A stretch of DNA of 64,000 bases, from contig SJCO01000001.1 of the NCBI GenBank assembly GCA_005217565.1, positions 890,435-954,434 on the forward strand, written 5' to 3'. The notes under the pieces are model-generated. The model saw only the letters and a list, made by a program, of their open reading frames with translations, made no database searches and had not been told where the DNA came from. The position numbers and the translations under genes were made by a program. The stretch comes from Puteibacter caeruleilacunae (GTDB lineage: Bacteria > Bacteroidota > Bacteroidia > Bacteroidales > Prolixibacteraceae). Positions 52,795 through 62,400 of this stretch are shown here, in pieces. Every line of letters starts with the position of its first letter. Position 1 is the stretch's first letter.

Positions 52795-53280
52795 ATGGAA
52801 AAAGAATTTACCGAGTTGTTATATCAAAATCAAGGTATAGTTCACAAAATTTGTAGTCTGTATTTTAATAATCGTGTTGATAAAGAGGACTATAAACAAG
52901 AACTTATAATCCAGTTATGGAAAGCTTTTCCCAGTTTTAATAAGCAATCGAAATTTTCTACCTGGATGTATCGTGTCTGCCTTAATGCCTCAATCGATAT
53001 TCTCAGAAAAGAGAAGTCTCAACCTAAATTTGTCAAAATTGATAAGCACAGCATAGAAGCAACAGCAGAATCTAATCCCGATAAAAATCAGAACAAAGAG
53101 AAACTTTATCAGGTAATCAATGGTCTTTCGGAGATTGATAAAGCAATCATAACGCTGTATCTCGATGAGTTTAGTTACAAAGAGATTGCTGGAATTGTGG
53201 GAATATCTGAATCAAATACAGGTGTTAAAATTAATAGAATCAAGTCGTTAATCTTAAAATCGATTGAAAATGGAAAATAA
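52795..53280 (+). CDS. ECF sigma factor (161 residues)
   Basis: A group-4 sigma factor. Region 2: residues about 10-75 (NQGIVHKICSLYFNNRVDKEDYKQELIIQLWKAFPSF, FSTWMYRVCLNASIDILRKEK). Region 4: about 105-158 (INGLSEIDKAIITLYLDEFSYKEIAGIVGISESNTGVKINRIKSLI). Its type is the short RpoE-like form found with small membrane proteins in Bacteroidetes rather than with FecR. It overlaps by 11 bases the next gene, a membrane protein in the place of an anti-sigma factor. The three genes 52795-54330 form one tightly coupled operon. Confidence 0.93.
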   Translation: MEKEFTELLYQNQGIVHKICSLYFNNRVDKEDYKQELIIQLWKAFPSFNKQSKFSTWMYRVCLNASIDILRKEKSQPKFVKIDKHSIEATAESNPDKNQNKEKLYQVINGLSEIDKAIITLYLDEFSYKEIAGIVGISESNTGVKINRIKSLILKSIENGK

Positions 53281-53911
53281 TGAATTAAAAAATATATGGA
53301 ATGCACTCTCGGAGAATGATCTTATCGATGAGAAACTTGCCAAAGAGAATATTAATAGAATCGTCACCAGTAAAGGCGCTGGTCTTTTTGTTAAAATGAA
53401 GAAAAAAGTCCTCATTGATTATTGGGTTTATCTTATTGCATTAATAGCCGTTCCAATAATAACCACCATGGTTCATCTACATTTGATGAAACCGCTAGCT
53501 ACAATTCAAGCATACGTTGGAATCACTTTCGTTGAAGTTTATCTAATATATATGTTTATTAATGCACGTAGAAAATTAAAGTTTATTGATTATTCAAACA
53601 ATAATCTTTCGATAAAAGAAGGATTGATTTCTTTACAGGGAAGAATAAAGAAAGCAATTAGTCATGAATTTAAATTGGGTATATTCTTTGGAATCGTGTT
53701 CATTTGTTTTACAATAATTCAACTGATTATTACAGGAGGTGGTTTTACAAATATCGATTTTTCAAAATTCTCAACTATGATAGTCATATTATTGATTGTG
53801 ATGTTGTTCGTTTTCCCATATGCACTGAAATATGAATTTAAAATTCGTTATTCCGACATCACTGAAGATATAACCAAAACTATTAATGAATTAAATCCTG
53901 AATCTAAATAA
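53270..53911 (+). CDS. Four-TM membrane protein, probable anti-sigma factor
   Basis: A 213-residue integral membrane protein (start at 53270, or ATG 53264). The N-terminus (1-42) is cytoplasmic and charged (ENNELKNIWNALSENDLIDE), followed by four hydrophobic segments (about 45-68, 78-98, 138-162 and 170-188) and a cytoplasmic tail. It overlaps the sigma stop by 11 bases and its own stop overlaps the next start, so all three are co-translated. Position and topology suggest it holds the sigma factor at the membrane; no known anti-sigma domain such as zinc-finger or FecR motif is visible. Function is inferred from place only. Confidence 0.7.
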   Translation: MENNELKNIWNALSENDLIDEKLAKENINRIVTSKGAGLFVKMKKKVLIDYWVYLIALIAVPIITTMVHLHLMKPLATIQAYVGITFVEVYLIYMFINARRKLKFIDYSNNNLSIKEGLISLQGRIKKAISHEFKLGIFFGIVFICFTIIQLIITGGGFTNIDFSKFSTMIVILLIVMLFVFPYALKYEFKIRYSDITEDITKTINELNPESK

Positions 53912-54330
53912 TGTACCGGAAAGACTTTATACTAAGAATGATTGAGATGCTAGCCGAGTTAGTTGCTGGCATCTTAAGACTAATCAAAAAGGGCGATTTT
54001 CAAAAGGCATCTCAATCCATTGATCGTGCTTATGAGGATTTATTAAAAGAAGATGCTGGATTTTTTAATAACATCCCTCTGAGTAAATTAACCGACAAGC
54101 TAATCCAAGAGCATAATTTCACAAATGGCCATTTAGAGATTTTGTCAGAACTATTTTATACTCAGGCAGAATTATCATTTGCTCAAAATAAGCAATATGA
54201 AAGCCTTGAATTTTATCAAAAATCACTGTATCTGCTGGAATTTGTCGTCAAGGAATCGCAAACCTTCTCTTTTGAAAAGGAATCAAAAATATCTACTCTA
54301 AAAAATAGGATAGCTGAATTGTCAAACTGA
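53911..54330 (+). CDS. DUF6483-like cytoplasmic protein
   Basis: A 139-residue soluble, helical protein with MYRKDFILRMIEMLAELVAGILRLIKKGDFQKA at the front, the pattern of DUF6483 proteins (a basic start, then helices arranged like short tetratricopeptide repeats). The second half YTQAELSFAQNKQYESLEFYQKSLYLLEF again reads like a TPR helix pair. No catalytic motif. Its ATG overlaps the preceding stop in TAATG, so it is translationally coupled to the membrane protein and sigma genes and may modulate sigma release. Unknown function. Confidence 0.7.
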   Translation: MYRKDFILRMIEMLAELVAGILRLIKKGDFQKASQSIDRAYEDLLKEDAGFFNNIPLSKLTDKLIQEHNFTNGHLEILSELFYTQAELSFAQNKQYESLEFYQKSLYLLEFVVKESQTFSFEKESKISTLKNRIAELSN

Positions 54331-54358
54331 GACTTCTGACGCTGTGCCGTTAAATAAT

Positions 54359-54393
54359 ATAAGCCGTTTTAACGCCCTGTTAAAACGGCTTAT
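54359..54393. terminator. Perfect bidirectional terminator hairpin
   Basis: A 15-bp perfect stem (54359-54373 with 54379-54393) with a 5-nt loop lies between the DUF6483-like gene and the convergent 145-residue protein gene. Confidence 0.85.
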
Positions 54394-54405
54394 ATGAAGT
54401 GCCTT

Positions 54406-54843
54406 CTACTTTATGTTTACTTTTGAAATAATAGTAACATTCCAGCAATAACCAAAACCGTTGTAAAAGGATTGTATCGAATACTTGCCCGTTTTTTTGC
54501 ACATAAACTCAAAACTAGAAATGTCACCTTCCTTCACTTCGATAACCTTTATTAATTGGTTATCTTCTCTTGATATCAGCTTTTGTTCAAGTATCGCAGT
54601 CGACTTTTTCGAATTTCCACAAGTAAAGCGATATAATACATCTTTATTCAAAGTCAAGGAACAAGAACCTTCCCTGGGTTTTCCCTCTTTTTTGGTCCCG
54701 CCAAAAGCACACGCACTTATTTCTGTTGCATCATCTCCAATCTTTAATTTAACTTCGTCATAAAGTCGCTCATCCATTGGATTTTGAGCATACAAAGAAA
54801 CAGAGCAGACTATGACGCATATTGAAATGATTAATTTTTTCAT
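54406..54843 (-). CDS. Small secreted Cys-containing protein of unknown function
   Basis: A 145-residue exported protein: signal about 1-19 (ends LYAQ). The mature part has five cysteines (SACAFGG, GSCSLTL, RFTCGNS, EFMCKKTG, FGYCWNV), enough for disulfides, and a beta-rich pattern with SYSIQSFYNG-like ending. I do not recognise a family. It is read in the same direction as the FecR-like and sigma genes upstream (75 bases after the FecR-like stop) and may be the target or signal of that sigma pair. Confidence 0.65.
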   Translation of the reverse strand: MKKLIISICVIVCSVSLYAQNPMDERLYDEVKLKIGDDATEISACAFGGTKKEGKPREGSCSLTLNKDVLYRFTCGNSKKSTAILEQKLISREDNQLIKVIEVKEGDISSFEFMCKKTGKYSIQSFYNGFGYCWNVTIISKVNIK

Positions 54844-54917
54844 TGTCGTAAATTTTAAAAGTTAATAACTGACTTTATAAAATGTATCGATACTATTCTA
54901 TTCTTATAATTAATGCG

Positions 54918-55766
54918 TTATAAGCATTCGTCCCCTTCAATTAAGAAGTGTTGACCATCAATATTTAATTTGAAATTCAATGATTTAGATATCTCCTTTA
55001 ATATCTCAGTTGAAGAGAGCGTATTATAGCTTTCGCTTATTCGGCAATATCTCAATTCATTATTTGATAGCACTATATTGATATTCTCCAACTCCTCTAA
55101 TTTGTTTATTACATAGTAAAATGGAGTGTTCTCAAAATGTAACTTTTCAGTCTTCCACGCAAGATAGTTCACGTCTTCAATAGGTCTTTGTATGATCGCT
55201 ATTTTCGGTAAAATCTTAGCTTCAAATCCCTTAGGAACATTAGTCTTTAAGCTGATGTCTGATTCCCATAAAATATCTACAGCACCCATCGAAACCGTTA
55301 AAAGAGCATCCTCCGACTGTTGTCTTGCTTTAATGTTGAAGTCTGCTTGTTCAGCAAACAATACACCCCGCGGTGTTTGTATCTGGTATTGATTATTTCC
55401 TTTCAACTCAAAATAAGCTTCGCCGCTTAATTCAATCTTTCGCCCACTAATTCTGATTTGTGTGTTACTATTCATCCATATTTTGCTACCATCATTTAAC
55501 AGGATGTCTTTTTTCTGTTCTAATGTGCTGACTTGTAAATTTACTTGTCCTGATTTGTTTGTAAGAACAAGTCCCACAGTTACAATTGCCAGAATTATTG
55601 CGGCTGCAACCGCCATTCTTATGAAGGTAAAAGTTTGCTTCCTACTCGAATATTTCCTTTGATAATCTTTCCAACCATCATTTACTTCCCAACTGATATT
55701 CTCAGGGAAATTGTTCATGTCGACTAACTTTTTCCTTGTCTTAATATCATTATTATCTAAGTTCAT
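54918..55766 (-). CDS. FecR-like anti-sigma factor
   Basis: A 282-residue single-pass membrane protein. N-terminal cytoplasmic part (1-45, with WEVNDGWKDYQRKYSSRK), TM at about 48-68, periplasmic FecR domain (DILLNDGSKIWMNSNTQIRISG, GEAYFELKGNNQYQIQTPRG) and a C-terminal DUF4974 part (LHFENTPFYYVINKLEELENINIVL). It is shorter than typical FecR proteins and lacks the usual N-terminal Trp cluster. It overlaps the sigma gene by 14 bases. No TonB-dependent receptor with an STN domain is adjacent, unlike most FecR/sigma pairs, so the signal source must be elsewhere. Confidence 0.88.
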   Translation of the reverse strand: MNLDNNDIKTRKKLVDMNNFPENISWEVNDGWKDYQRKYSSRKQTFTFIRMAVAAAIILAIVTVGLVLTNKSGQVNLQVSTLEQKKDILLNDGSKIWMNSNTQIRISGRKIELSGEAYFELKGNNQYQIQTPRGVLFAEQADFNIKARQQSEDALLTVSMGAVDILWESDISLKTNVPKGFEAKILPKIAIIQRPIEDVNYLAWKTEKLHFENTPFYYVINKLEELENINIVLSNNELRYCRISESYNTLSSTEILKEISKSLNFKLNIDGQHFLIEGDECL

Positions 55767-56292
55767 AACTGTACGTAGTTTTAATGATTTCCTGGAGCTT
55801 TAATCTAGCCCTTAATACATACGACCTTGAAGTACTTTCAGAAATATTCATCATTTCCGAAATTTCTTGATGATTATAGCCCTCTACTACAAATAGATTA
55901 AATACAATACGGTATTTTGATGGTAGTTTGGTAATTAGGTTGAATAACTCCTCCGCCTCCAAATCCATGTCAGAATTGATCGTTAGATGCTGAATTTGAT
56001 TATCATTAAGCTCCACAAATTTTAGCTCCTTTCTTTTTCTGAGCAATTGCAAGCTTTCATTAATCATTATTCTTTTAGTCCATGATAATAATTCAGTTAT
56101 TCCGCCTTCCTTGAATTTATCCAACTGACTAAACACTTTGTAGAATCCATCATTTAGAATCTCTGCCGTATCTTCTTCATTATTTAAATACCGATATATA
56201 GTAAGGAACATTGATTTTGCATATGTCTTATAAAAGTACTCTTGTACCTTATAGTCCTTTTTTCTCAGCTTATCTACGATGTTTTGTTCCAA
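55753..56292 (-). CDS. ECF sigma factor (179 residues)
   Basis: A group-4 sigma factor: region 2 about 10-75 (KVQEYFYKTYAKSMFLTIYRYLNNEEDTAEILNDGFYKVF), region 4 about 115-170 (ITKLPSKYRIVFNLFVVEGYNHQEISEMMNISESTSRSYVLRARLKLQEII). Its stop overlaps the FecR-like start by 14 bases on the minus strand, so the pair is translated together and the FecR-like protein is its partner. Typical of Bacteroidetes FecI/FecR pairs. Confidence 0.93.
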   Translation of the reverse strand: MEQNIVDKLRKKDYKVQEYFYKTYAKSMFLTIYRYLNNEEDTAEILNDGFYKVFSQLDKFKEGGITELLSWTKRIMINESLQLLRKRKELKFVELNDNQIQHLTINSDMDLEAEELFNLITKLPSKYRIVFNLFVVEGYNHQEISEMMNISESTSRSYVLRARLKLQEIIKTTYSYELR

Positions 56293-56642
56293 TTTTCTAC
56301 TAGATCTTAAATATTTGACATCTTCACTTATATTAATGCAAAACCATACCCCGGCGTTGCAAGAAGATCAAATTTTTTCTCAATAAAGTGATTTTATAGG
56401 ATTGCGGTGTCATTTAGTCTTGCTGCAGACTTGTCAGTAAGCGTATCCTCATGTATTTATTTTCCTAAAGGTAAGGCTATTATGTTTATATACACAATTA
56501 CCCCAGCCTTAACATGCCGGAATGGTATACAGTTTGTGCTCATTACGCAGCGTTAGCAAGAGGAAGGATCTCATGATCACAATCGAAAATCATACCCTAT
56601 GCGCATCCAGGTCCTGAGGATGCTAAAAGGTAATGCTCCGAT
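56293..56642. other. 350-base region between sigma and FtsX genes
   Basis: No gene. At its end, 56568-56590 resembles the 3' flanks of the other minus-strand FtsX genes, and copy c of the TAACGCTCC repeat (56612-56646) reaches the stop codon of the FtsX gene. Confidence 0.55.
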
Positions 56643-56646
56643 CTAC
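56612..56646 (+). repeat. TAACGCTCC repeat, copy c
   Basis: CTAAAAGGTAATGCTCCGATCT abuts the stop codon of paralogue 4 (56643-56645). Compared with the flank of paralogue 2, it looks inserted between an ATCACAA-containing 3' flank and the gene end. Confidence 0.65.
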
Positions 56647-58994
56647 TCATATCTGAGCGCTTCTACCGGATTTTTCGTAGCAGCACTCCAACTTTGCCAA
56701 CTTACCGTTAATAGGGCAATACCTAAAGCTAATATACCAGCCAAAGCAAAAATCCACCAGCTTAATTCAGTTTTGTAGGCAAAGTTCTCCAACCATTTGG
56801 TCATTGTATAATAGGCAATAGGGCAGGCTACAATAAAAGCAATGGCCACCCATTTGATAAAGTCCTTGTTCAGCATTGCCAGAATTTCAGTAATCTTGGC
56901 ACCGTTTACTTTTCTAATACCAATTTCTTTGGTCTTCCTATTGGTAATAAATAGCGACATAGAAAAAAGTCCCATGCACGAGATTAATATTGAAAATACC
57001 GACAGTACAAGAATAATCTTCGAAGTTTTAACCTCTTTTTCGTAAAGTGCGGCAACATGTTGCTCAAGGAATTGGATGTCAGAAATTGCTGTCTTGTCAA
57101 TCCCATTGATTGTTTCATCCATTTTATCGACAACTCCCGTCAGACTTCCCAAGTGTGATGACGCAAGGCGTACCACAATTCTTCGTTGATAATGATCGAT
57201 ATATTGTATTGCCAGTGGTTGAATCTTCTTTTGCAATGAATTATAATGAAAGTCTTTGAGCACCCCAACAATTGGGAAACCATTTAAAAAAGCTTTTGAA
57301 ATATCATGTATGCCATGTTCTTTAATGAATGTTTCATTAACGATATAGCTCTTATTATCAGATGACAGAGCTTGATCAAACTGTCGCCCTTTAACTATAG
57401 AATATCCCATAACCTCAGGAAATTCTACACCAACCCAATTATGATTTACATCGATAGACTTTTCCATGTCATTATATGTCAGACTAAGTCCCCTTAGATC
57501 GGAGTAAAACTTATCTCCGGGAAGGTGATTACACGTGCTGGCGTCTCTAACCTCAGGGAGTTTTTTTAAAGACTCAACGATGGTATTTATGTTTGGACTT
57601 TTATGTTGCGATATATTGGTCAAAGGCATATATAAAACGATATCTTCATCGAAATTCACCGCACTTTGTTTAAATACATAGTTAACCTGTTTATTGATTG
57701 TAAACAGACAAATAATTAGTGCTATAGATGCTGCAAATTGTATAATCGACAAGTAACTTTTAAAGTGAATTACTTTCCTTCCTCCTTTGTTTACTTCTTT
57801 CAACGAATCTGAAATCTTAACAGAAGTCAAAGTAATCGCAGGGTATATACCCACCACTGCACCAAAAGTTGCACCTCCGATAATAATGAGTACTATTTGG
57901 GTAAAAGTAATTTTCGCAAGTGTTATGGCAAGTGTTTGCTCAAAATAAGTAACAACCAATACGCTCACCACAACAGCAATAATAGTTGCTACTAAACATG
58001 GAAAGGTTGATTGAATAACTAAATGCCGGATATTGTTATTTTTTGATGCACCGGTTACCGATTTTATACCAATCCCCTTTAAGCATTGCGACGCGTTTGC
58101 AACTAACGAATTAGCATAATTAATAAGTGCGATTATGAGCACAAGAACGGAAAGACTTAATAAAAGAAATGTATATTTTCGGTCGCCATGTATACATACA
58201 TTATCATATTGATTAACAGTGTGATAAATTTTGTGCAAAGGATTTAATGAATATTGTATATTGTTTGCCCATTCATAATTCAATGATTTAATAACAGAAA
58301 TAACTCCGGTATTTATTTTCTTTTGGAGCTCTGCTCTTTGTATGTCCTTTTTTGTTTTTACAAATATTTGTAATGTATTATTGCCCCAATTATTGTCGAC
58401 ATATCCCGGTAAGTTGGACGAGGGAATGAGCAAATCAAACTTTAATGATGAATTGGAGGGAGGATCATTTATTACCCCTTTCACGGTAAGTGGTCTACCT
58501 TTATAGATGATGTATTGTCCTAGTGCATTATTGTTTCCAAATATTTTATACGCTAACGATTCCGACAAGATTACCGATGATTTATCTTTTGAAAATGATC
58601 TATTTTCTCCTGATACTAGTTTAAAGGAGAAGATATCGAAAAAATCAGGATCAATAATCAAGGCTTTTTTTATATTGAATTTATCATCGCCAGAGAGGAT
58701 GTGCGTTCCTCTGTCATTAATAATTCTTGTTGAATACTGAAGCTCAGGAATATTATCGTTTAGCCACGTGTATAATACGTTGGGATTATAAGGAACAGTC
58801 TTATCAGACCTTTCAATTCTTGATATAGTGTTATAATCTTCATGAAACCTGTCGTAGGTCATCTCAGTGTAAACGTACCTTCCTGATAGGATAACAAATG
58901 TCAAACCGATCGTTAATCCTAAGATATTAATTGATGATACAACCTTGTTTCTTCTCAGGTTGCGAATTATTAATTTGATTTCAGTATTAAGCAT
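56643..58994 (-). CDS. FtsX/MacB-type ABC transporter permease (paralogue 4)
   Basis: A 783-residue inner-membrane protein with the same topology as the other three: TM1 (about 21-41), MacB_PCD periplasmic domain (about 45-270), three TMs in module one, TM5 (about 425), second periplasmic domain and last FtsX module with three TMs. The C-terminal 95 residues match paralogues 1 and 2 with few changes (KVNGAKITEILAMLNKDFIKW, NPVEALRYE), though the rest differs. One residue in the shared tail differs from all others (QSWSAATKNP versus QSWRAATRNP). No ATPase nearby. The gene lies between the FecI/FecR-like pair and the hybrid regulator. Confidence 0.92.
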   Translation of the reverse strand: MLNTEIKLIIRNLRRNKVVSSINILGLTIGLTFVILSGRYVYTEMTYDRFHEDYNTISRIERSDKTVPYNPNVLYTWLNDNIPELQYSTRIINDRGTHILSGDDKFNIKKALIIDPDFFDIFSFKLVSGENRSFSKDKSSVILSESLAYKIFGNNNALGQYIIYKGRPLTVKGVINDPPSNSSLKFDLLIPSSNLPGYVDNNWGNNTLQIFVKTKKDIQRAELQKKINTGVISVIKSLNYEWANNIQYSLNPLHKIYHTVNQYDNVCIHGDRKYTFLLLSLSVLVLIIALINYANSLVANASQCLKGIGIKSVTGASKNNNIRHLVIQSTFPCLVATIIAVVVSVLVVTYFEQTLAITLAKITFTQIVLIIIGGATFGAVVGIYPAITLTSVKISDSLKEVNKGGRKVIHFKSYLSIIQFAASIALIICLFTINKQVNYVFKQSAVNFDEDIVLYMPLTNISQHKSPNINTIVESLKKLPEVRDASTCNHLPGDKFYSDLRGLSLTYNDMEKSIDVNHNWVGVEFPEVMGYSIVKGRQFDQALSSDNKSYIVNETFIKEHGIHDISKAFLNGFPIVGVLKDFHYNSLQKKIQPLAIQYIDHYQRRIVVRLASSHLGSLTGVVDKMDETINGIDKTAISDIQFLEQHVAALYEKEVKTSKIILVLSVFSILISCMGLFSMSLFITNRKTKEIGIRKVNGAKITEILAMLNKDFIKWVAIAFIVACPIAYYTMTKWLENFAYKTELSWWIFALAGILALGIALLTVSWQSWSAATKNPVEALRYE

Positions 58995-59192
58995 AACACA
59001 ATCTTGAATTAAAATTTAATAACCTCACAATCACCCATCAGTATACGTGCACTCCAACTGCGTATACTATAGCCATTTGGTTATGGCAGAATCAAATTTA
59101 CAATAAAGTGAATGACTTATGTTTTTATATACCATAATAATGCCATTGTGTTAAGTGTTTGATATTTAGTGATGTGTAATTCTGTCGTGCCG

Positions 59193-59221
59193 ATGGGATG
59201 TGAAAAAGGTTTACATCCCAT
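59193..59221. terminator. Inverted repeat below the hybrid regulator gene
   Basis: ATGGGATGT pairs with ACATCCCAT around an 11-nt spacer, 184 bases beyond the hybrid regulator stop. It may end that transcript or lie in the leader of paralogue 4. Confidence 0.45.
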
Positions 59222-59282
59222 GTTAAAGAATTTTACAATCATTTATATCGATATAGGAATATGCTGGTGCTGTGCTAAACCT

Positions 59283-59330
59283 CTGAGGATGCTGAAAGGT
59301 AACGCTCCGATCTACGCACACCACTGGCCA
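59283..59330 (+). repeat. TAACGCTCC repeat, copy d
   Basis: CTGAAAGGTAACGCTCCGAT then CTACGCACACCACTGGCC; aligns with copies at 45368, 50862 and 56612. Confidence 0.65.
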
Positions 59331-59404
59331 AAACCTTCCAACCTTCCAACCGTTTACCTTTCTACCATTCTACCATTCCCTACACTTTTATGTCCTCTTT
59401 TCTT

Positions 59405-62400
59405 CTAACTTTTCTCTATAAAAGCCTTCGGTGATGCTCCAAATTCCTTCTTAAAACAGGTTGAGAAATAGGCTTGTGTACTAAAGCCGGTCATATCGGC
59501 AACTTCGGCAATAGAATGTGCTCTATTTTTGAGCAACTTAACAGCTTTTTGCAAGCGTATAAGTTTTATAAACTCATTGCTTCCCTTTCCTGTGATTGCA
59601 GTAATTTTTCGATGTAAAGTACTGTAGCTCATATTAAGTTGATCAGCAAGAAAAGACGCTTTTAAATTAGGATCCGATAGGTGCTTTTCAATGCAAACAG
59701 TTACTTCATGTAAAAATGAAGTATCGATTTCACAAAGTCCCAGTTCATCAATATCGGGAGCCACAGGTTTGGCAAAACTCTTTTGTTGTTTTAATCTCAA
59801 ATCCAGTAGACTTTTAATTTGTGCTTTTAGATATCTGGCATGAAAAGGTTTTGGTATATATGCATTAGCTCCACTTTCAAGTCCTGTAATTTGATCCTGA
59901 ATTGTTTCTTTTGCAGAGAGGATAATAAACGGGATGTGTGAAGTTTCAACCGATGATTTTACTTTTTTGCAGAATTCTATCCCATCCATAACAGGCATCA
60001 TTACGTCCGATATAATAAGATCAGGCGATAGATTAGCTAATAATTCAAGGGCCTTTGCACCATTTTCAGCAGCTCTGATATGATAGTCCGGTTGTAGTAT
60101 ACTCGATAAATATGTTCTAAGATCCTCGTTGTCTTCAACCAATAAAATGGTTTTATTTCCATCTTGTTGCAGAGAATAACCTTCTGTTTTAAAGTCATTG
60201 ATAATATCTTGATCGGGATATACTTCATCGTTATTCTCCAGTGATTCGTTTTTCAACGGAGGAAGCGTAATTGTAAAAGTTGTCTTTTCGTTAGGAATAC
60301 TTTTCGCGGTAATCCATCCGTTATGCATCTTTACAATTTCAGTTGTTAATGCCAATCCTATACCAGAACCTTTTAACTGAGCAGAATCGTCTTGTTGCGA
60401 TTGGTAGTAGCGATCAAATATGCTGCTTATTTCACCTGAAGGGATTCCTTTTCCATTGTCAGAAACCTGAATGATTAGGTCTGTATTTTGCAAATGAATA
60501 CTGAGCTCAACACAACCATTCTCAGGTGTGTATTTAAACGCATTGCTAAGCAGGTTATAGAATACCGATGCTATTTTAGCTTTGTCAAATGTCCAGTAGG
60601 TTATCTTCTCATCGATAGATAAATTTAAGGAGATATTCTTCTTTTGAGCCCACTCAGCAAAACTATTGAGTTGTTGCTGAGCAAATGTTGAAATATCTAC
60701 CCTTGTATAATCAATACTCATAAATCCTTGCTCTGCCTTTCTAAAATCAAGTAGGTTATTGATCAGATTAAGAAGTCGGCGACTATTACGTTGTGTAATT
60801 TCAAGAAGTCTTTTTTTCTGAGGATCATCTTCCATCTCATAAAGGTTATCCACAGGACCCGCAATTAGTGAAAGAGGTGTTCTAAATTCATGAGATATAT
60901 TGGTAAAGAAACGCAGTTTCATGTTATTGGCCTCTTTCTCTTTTTCTCGTCTTATTTTACTGATTTTTAATTCATGTCTTAGCCTGATTCTTGCTCTTAT
61001 AATCCTAATTGTAATGAAGAAGATGATGATGAACAGGATAACATACCCCATTATGGCTGTATTTGTTTTCCAAAATGGAGGATGGATTATGATGTGCAGT
61101 GTGCTTGGATTGGGATTCCATTTACCATCAGGATTTGTGGCCTTCACTTCAAAAGTATATTCCCCAGGAGGTAGATTGTTATAGATAGCTTGTTTATTGT
61201 TTGTTTCCATCCATTTTGTCGTAGCTCCAAGTAAGCGGTATGCAAACTTTAGTTTCCTTGTACCACCAAAGTAGAAATTGGTATAGGAAATAGTAAACGA
61301 GTTTTGATGGTGTGTTAGATGAATATCGTTCCATTCATCGTTTTCAAAGAAAGGCATACCATTATATGAGTTATGTTTAAGTTGTTCATTATTTGCATCG
61401 ATACCAGAAATCACAACTTCTATTGTTGTCATATCTGGAGCAATGTCATCGGGATTAAAGACAGATAATCCATTAACTGTTCCTAGATAAATATTATTCT
61501 CTGGATCTTTATAAATACAATTTAGTATAAATTGATTCGATGGTAATCCATCGGTATGATTATAAGTCTTGATAGTTTTAAGATCTTTTGATACAGAATT
61601 TAGACCGTTTTCTGTTGTTATCCAAATCAATCCATTGTTGTCTTCAATAATCCCACAGATGGAGTTATTGGATAATCCCTGGGTTGTAGTGATGTTTTTA
61701 ATTGTATCATTTCGTAAATCATACATATATAGTCCAAAATCTCTGGTGCCAATCCAAATGTTTTGAAGAGAATCCTCAAAGGCAGTTAGAATAACTTTGT
61801 GTCGAAGTCGTTTTGACAGTTTGGTTGTATATTTATTTTCAACAACCTTGTTTTTGGAGGGATCATACACTGTGACTCCCGCAACATTACAAATGAAAAT
61901 TAGGCCATTGTTGGTGATATAATTATATTCGGGGCGATCAACTAAGAAATGAATCGGGAGGCGTTTATTCCAATGCTGCTGTTTTGATTTATCATACTTA
62001 GTTATAGCATAATGTATTGATGAAATCCAAACATCACCATTTTTATCACATTTTATAGAGGAGATGTCATCCGTGTTACGATGAATTTTTAAATTCTTTA
62101 ATTGTTGCCTTTTGTGATCATATTCAATAATCCCTGATTTATAAGTTCCCAAAAGAACATTACCATTGGCCAGCGAGTCGATGCAATGAATGTTAATCTT
62201 TTTTCCGGATAAGCCACGAATTGTTTGAAATTTACTCTGTTTTTGATTCCAAATAAATGCACCGCTACCTTCAGTCCCTATCCATAAGTCTCCATTTGGG
62301 CGATATGAAATTCCCCTAATGACATTCGTAGTGAACAGCGGATCTCTGCGCGATGGATAGATATTATGGAAAAGGTTATTGCGCTCACGATAAATTTTAA

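Larger units (their letters stand above)
58995..59404. other. 410-base region with several repeats and a hairpin
   Basis: No gene. Holds a stretch shared with 28654-28698 (59196-59239) that here includes a perfect 9-bp inverted repeat (59193-59201 with 59213-59221), copy d of the TAACGCTCC repeat (59283-59330) and a row of CCTTCCAA/CTACCATT units (59336-59385) that is the inverse of the 8-bp array at 3526. Confidence 0.65.

Noticed and set aside
26162..58994. Large antisense frames within FtsX, SusC and regulator genes
   Set aside because: They are shadows of the strongly supported genes and show no domain of their own.
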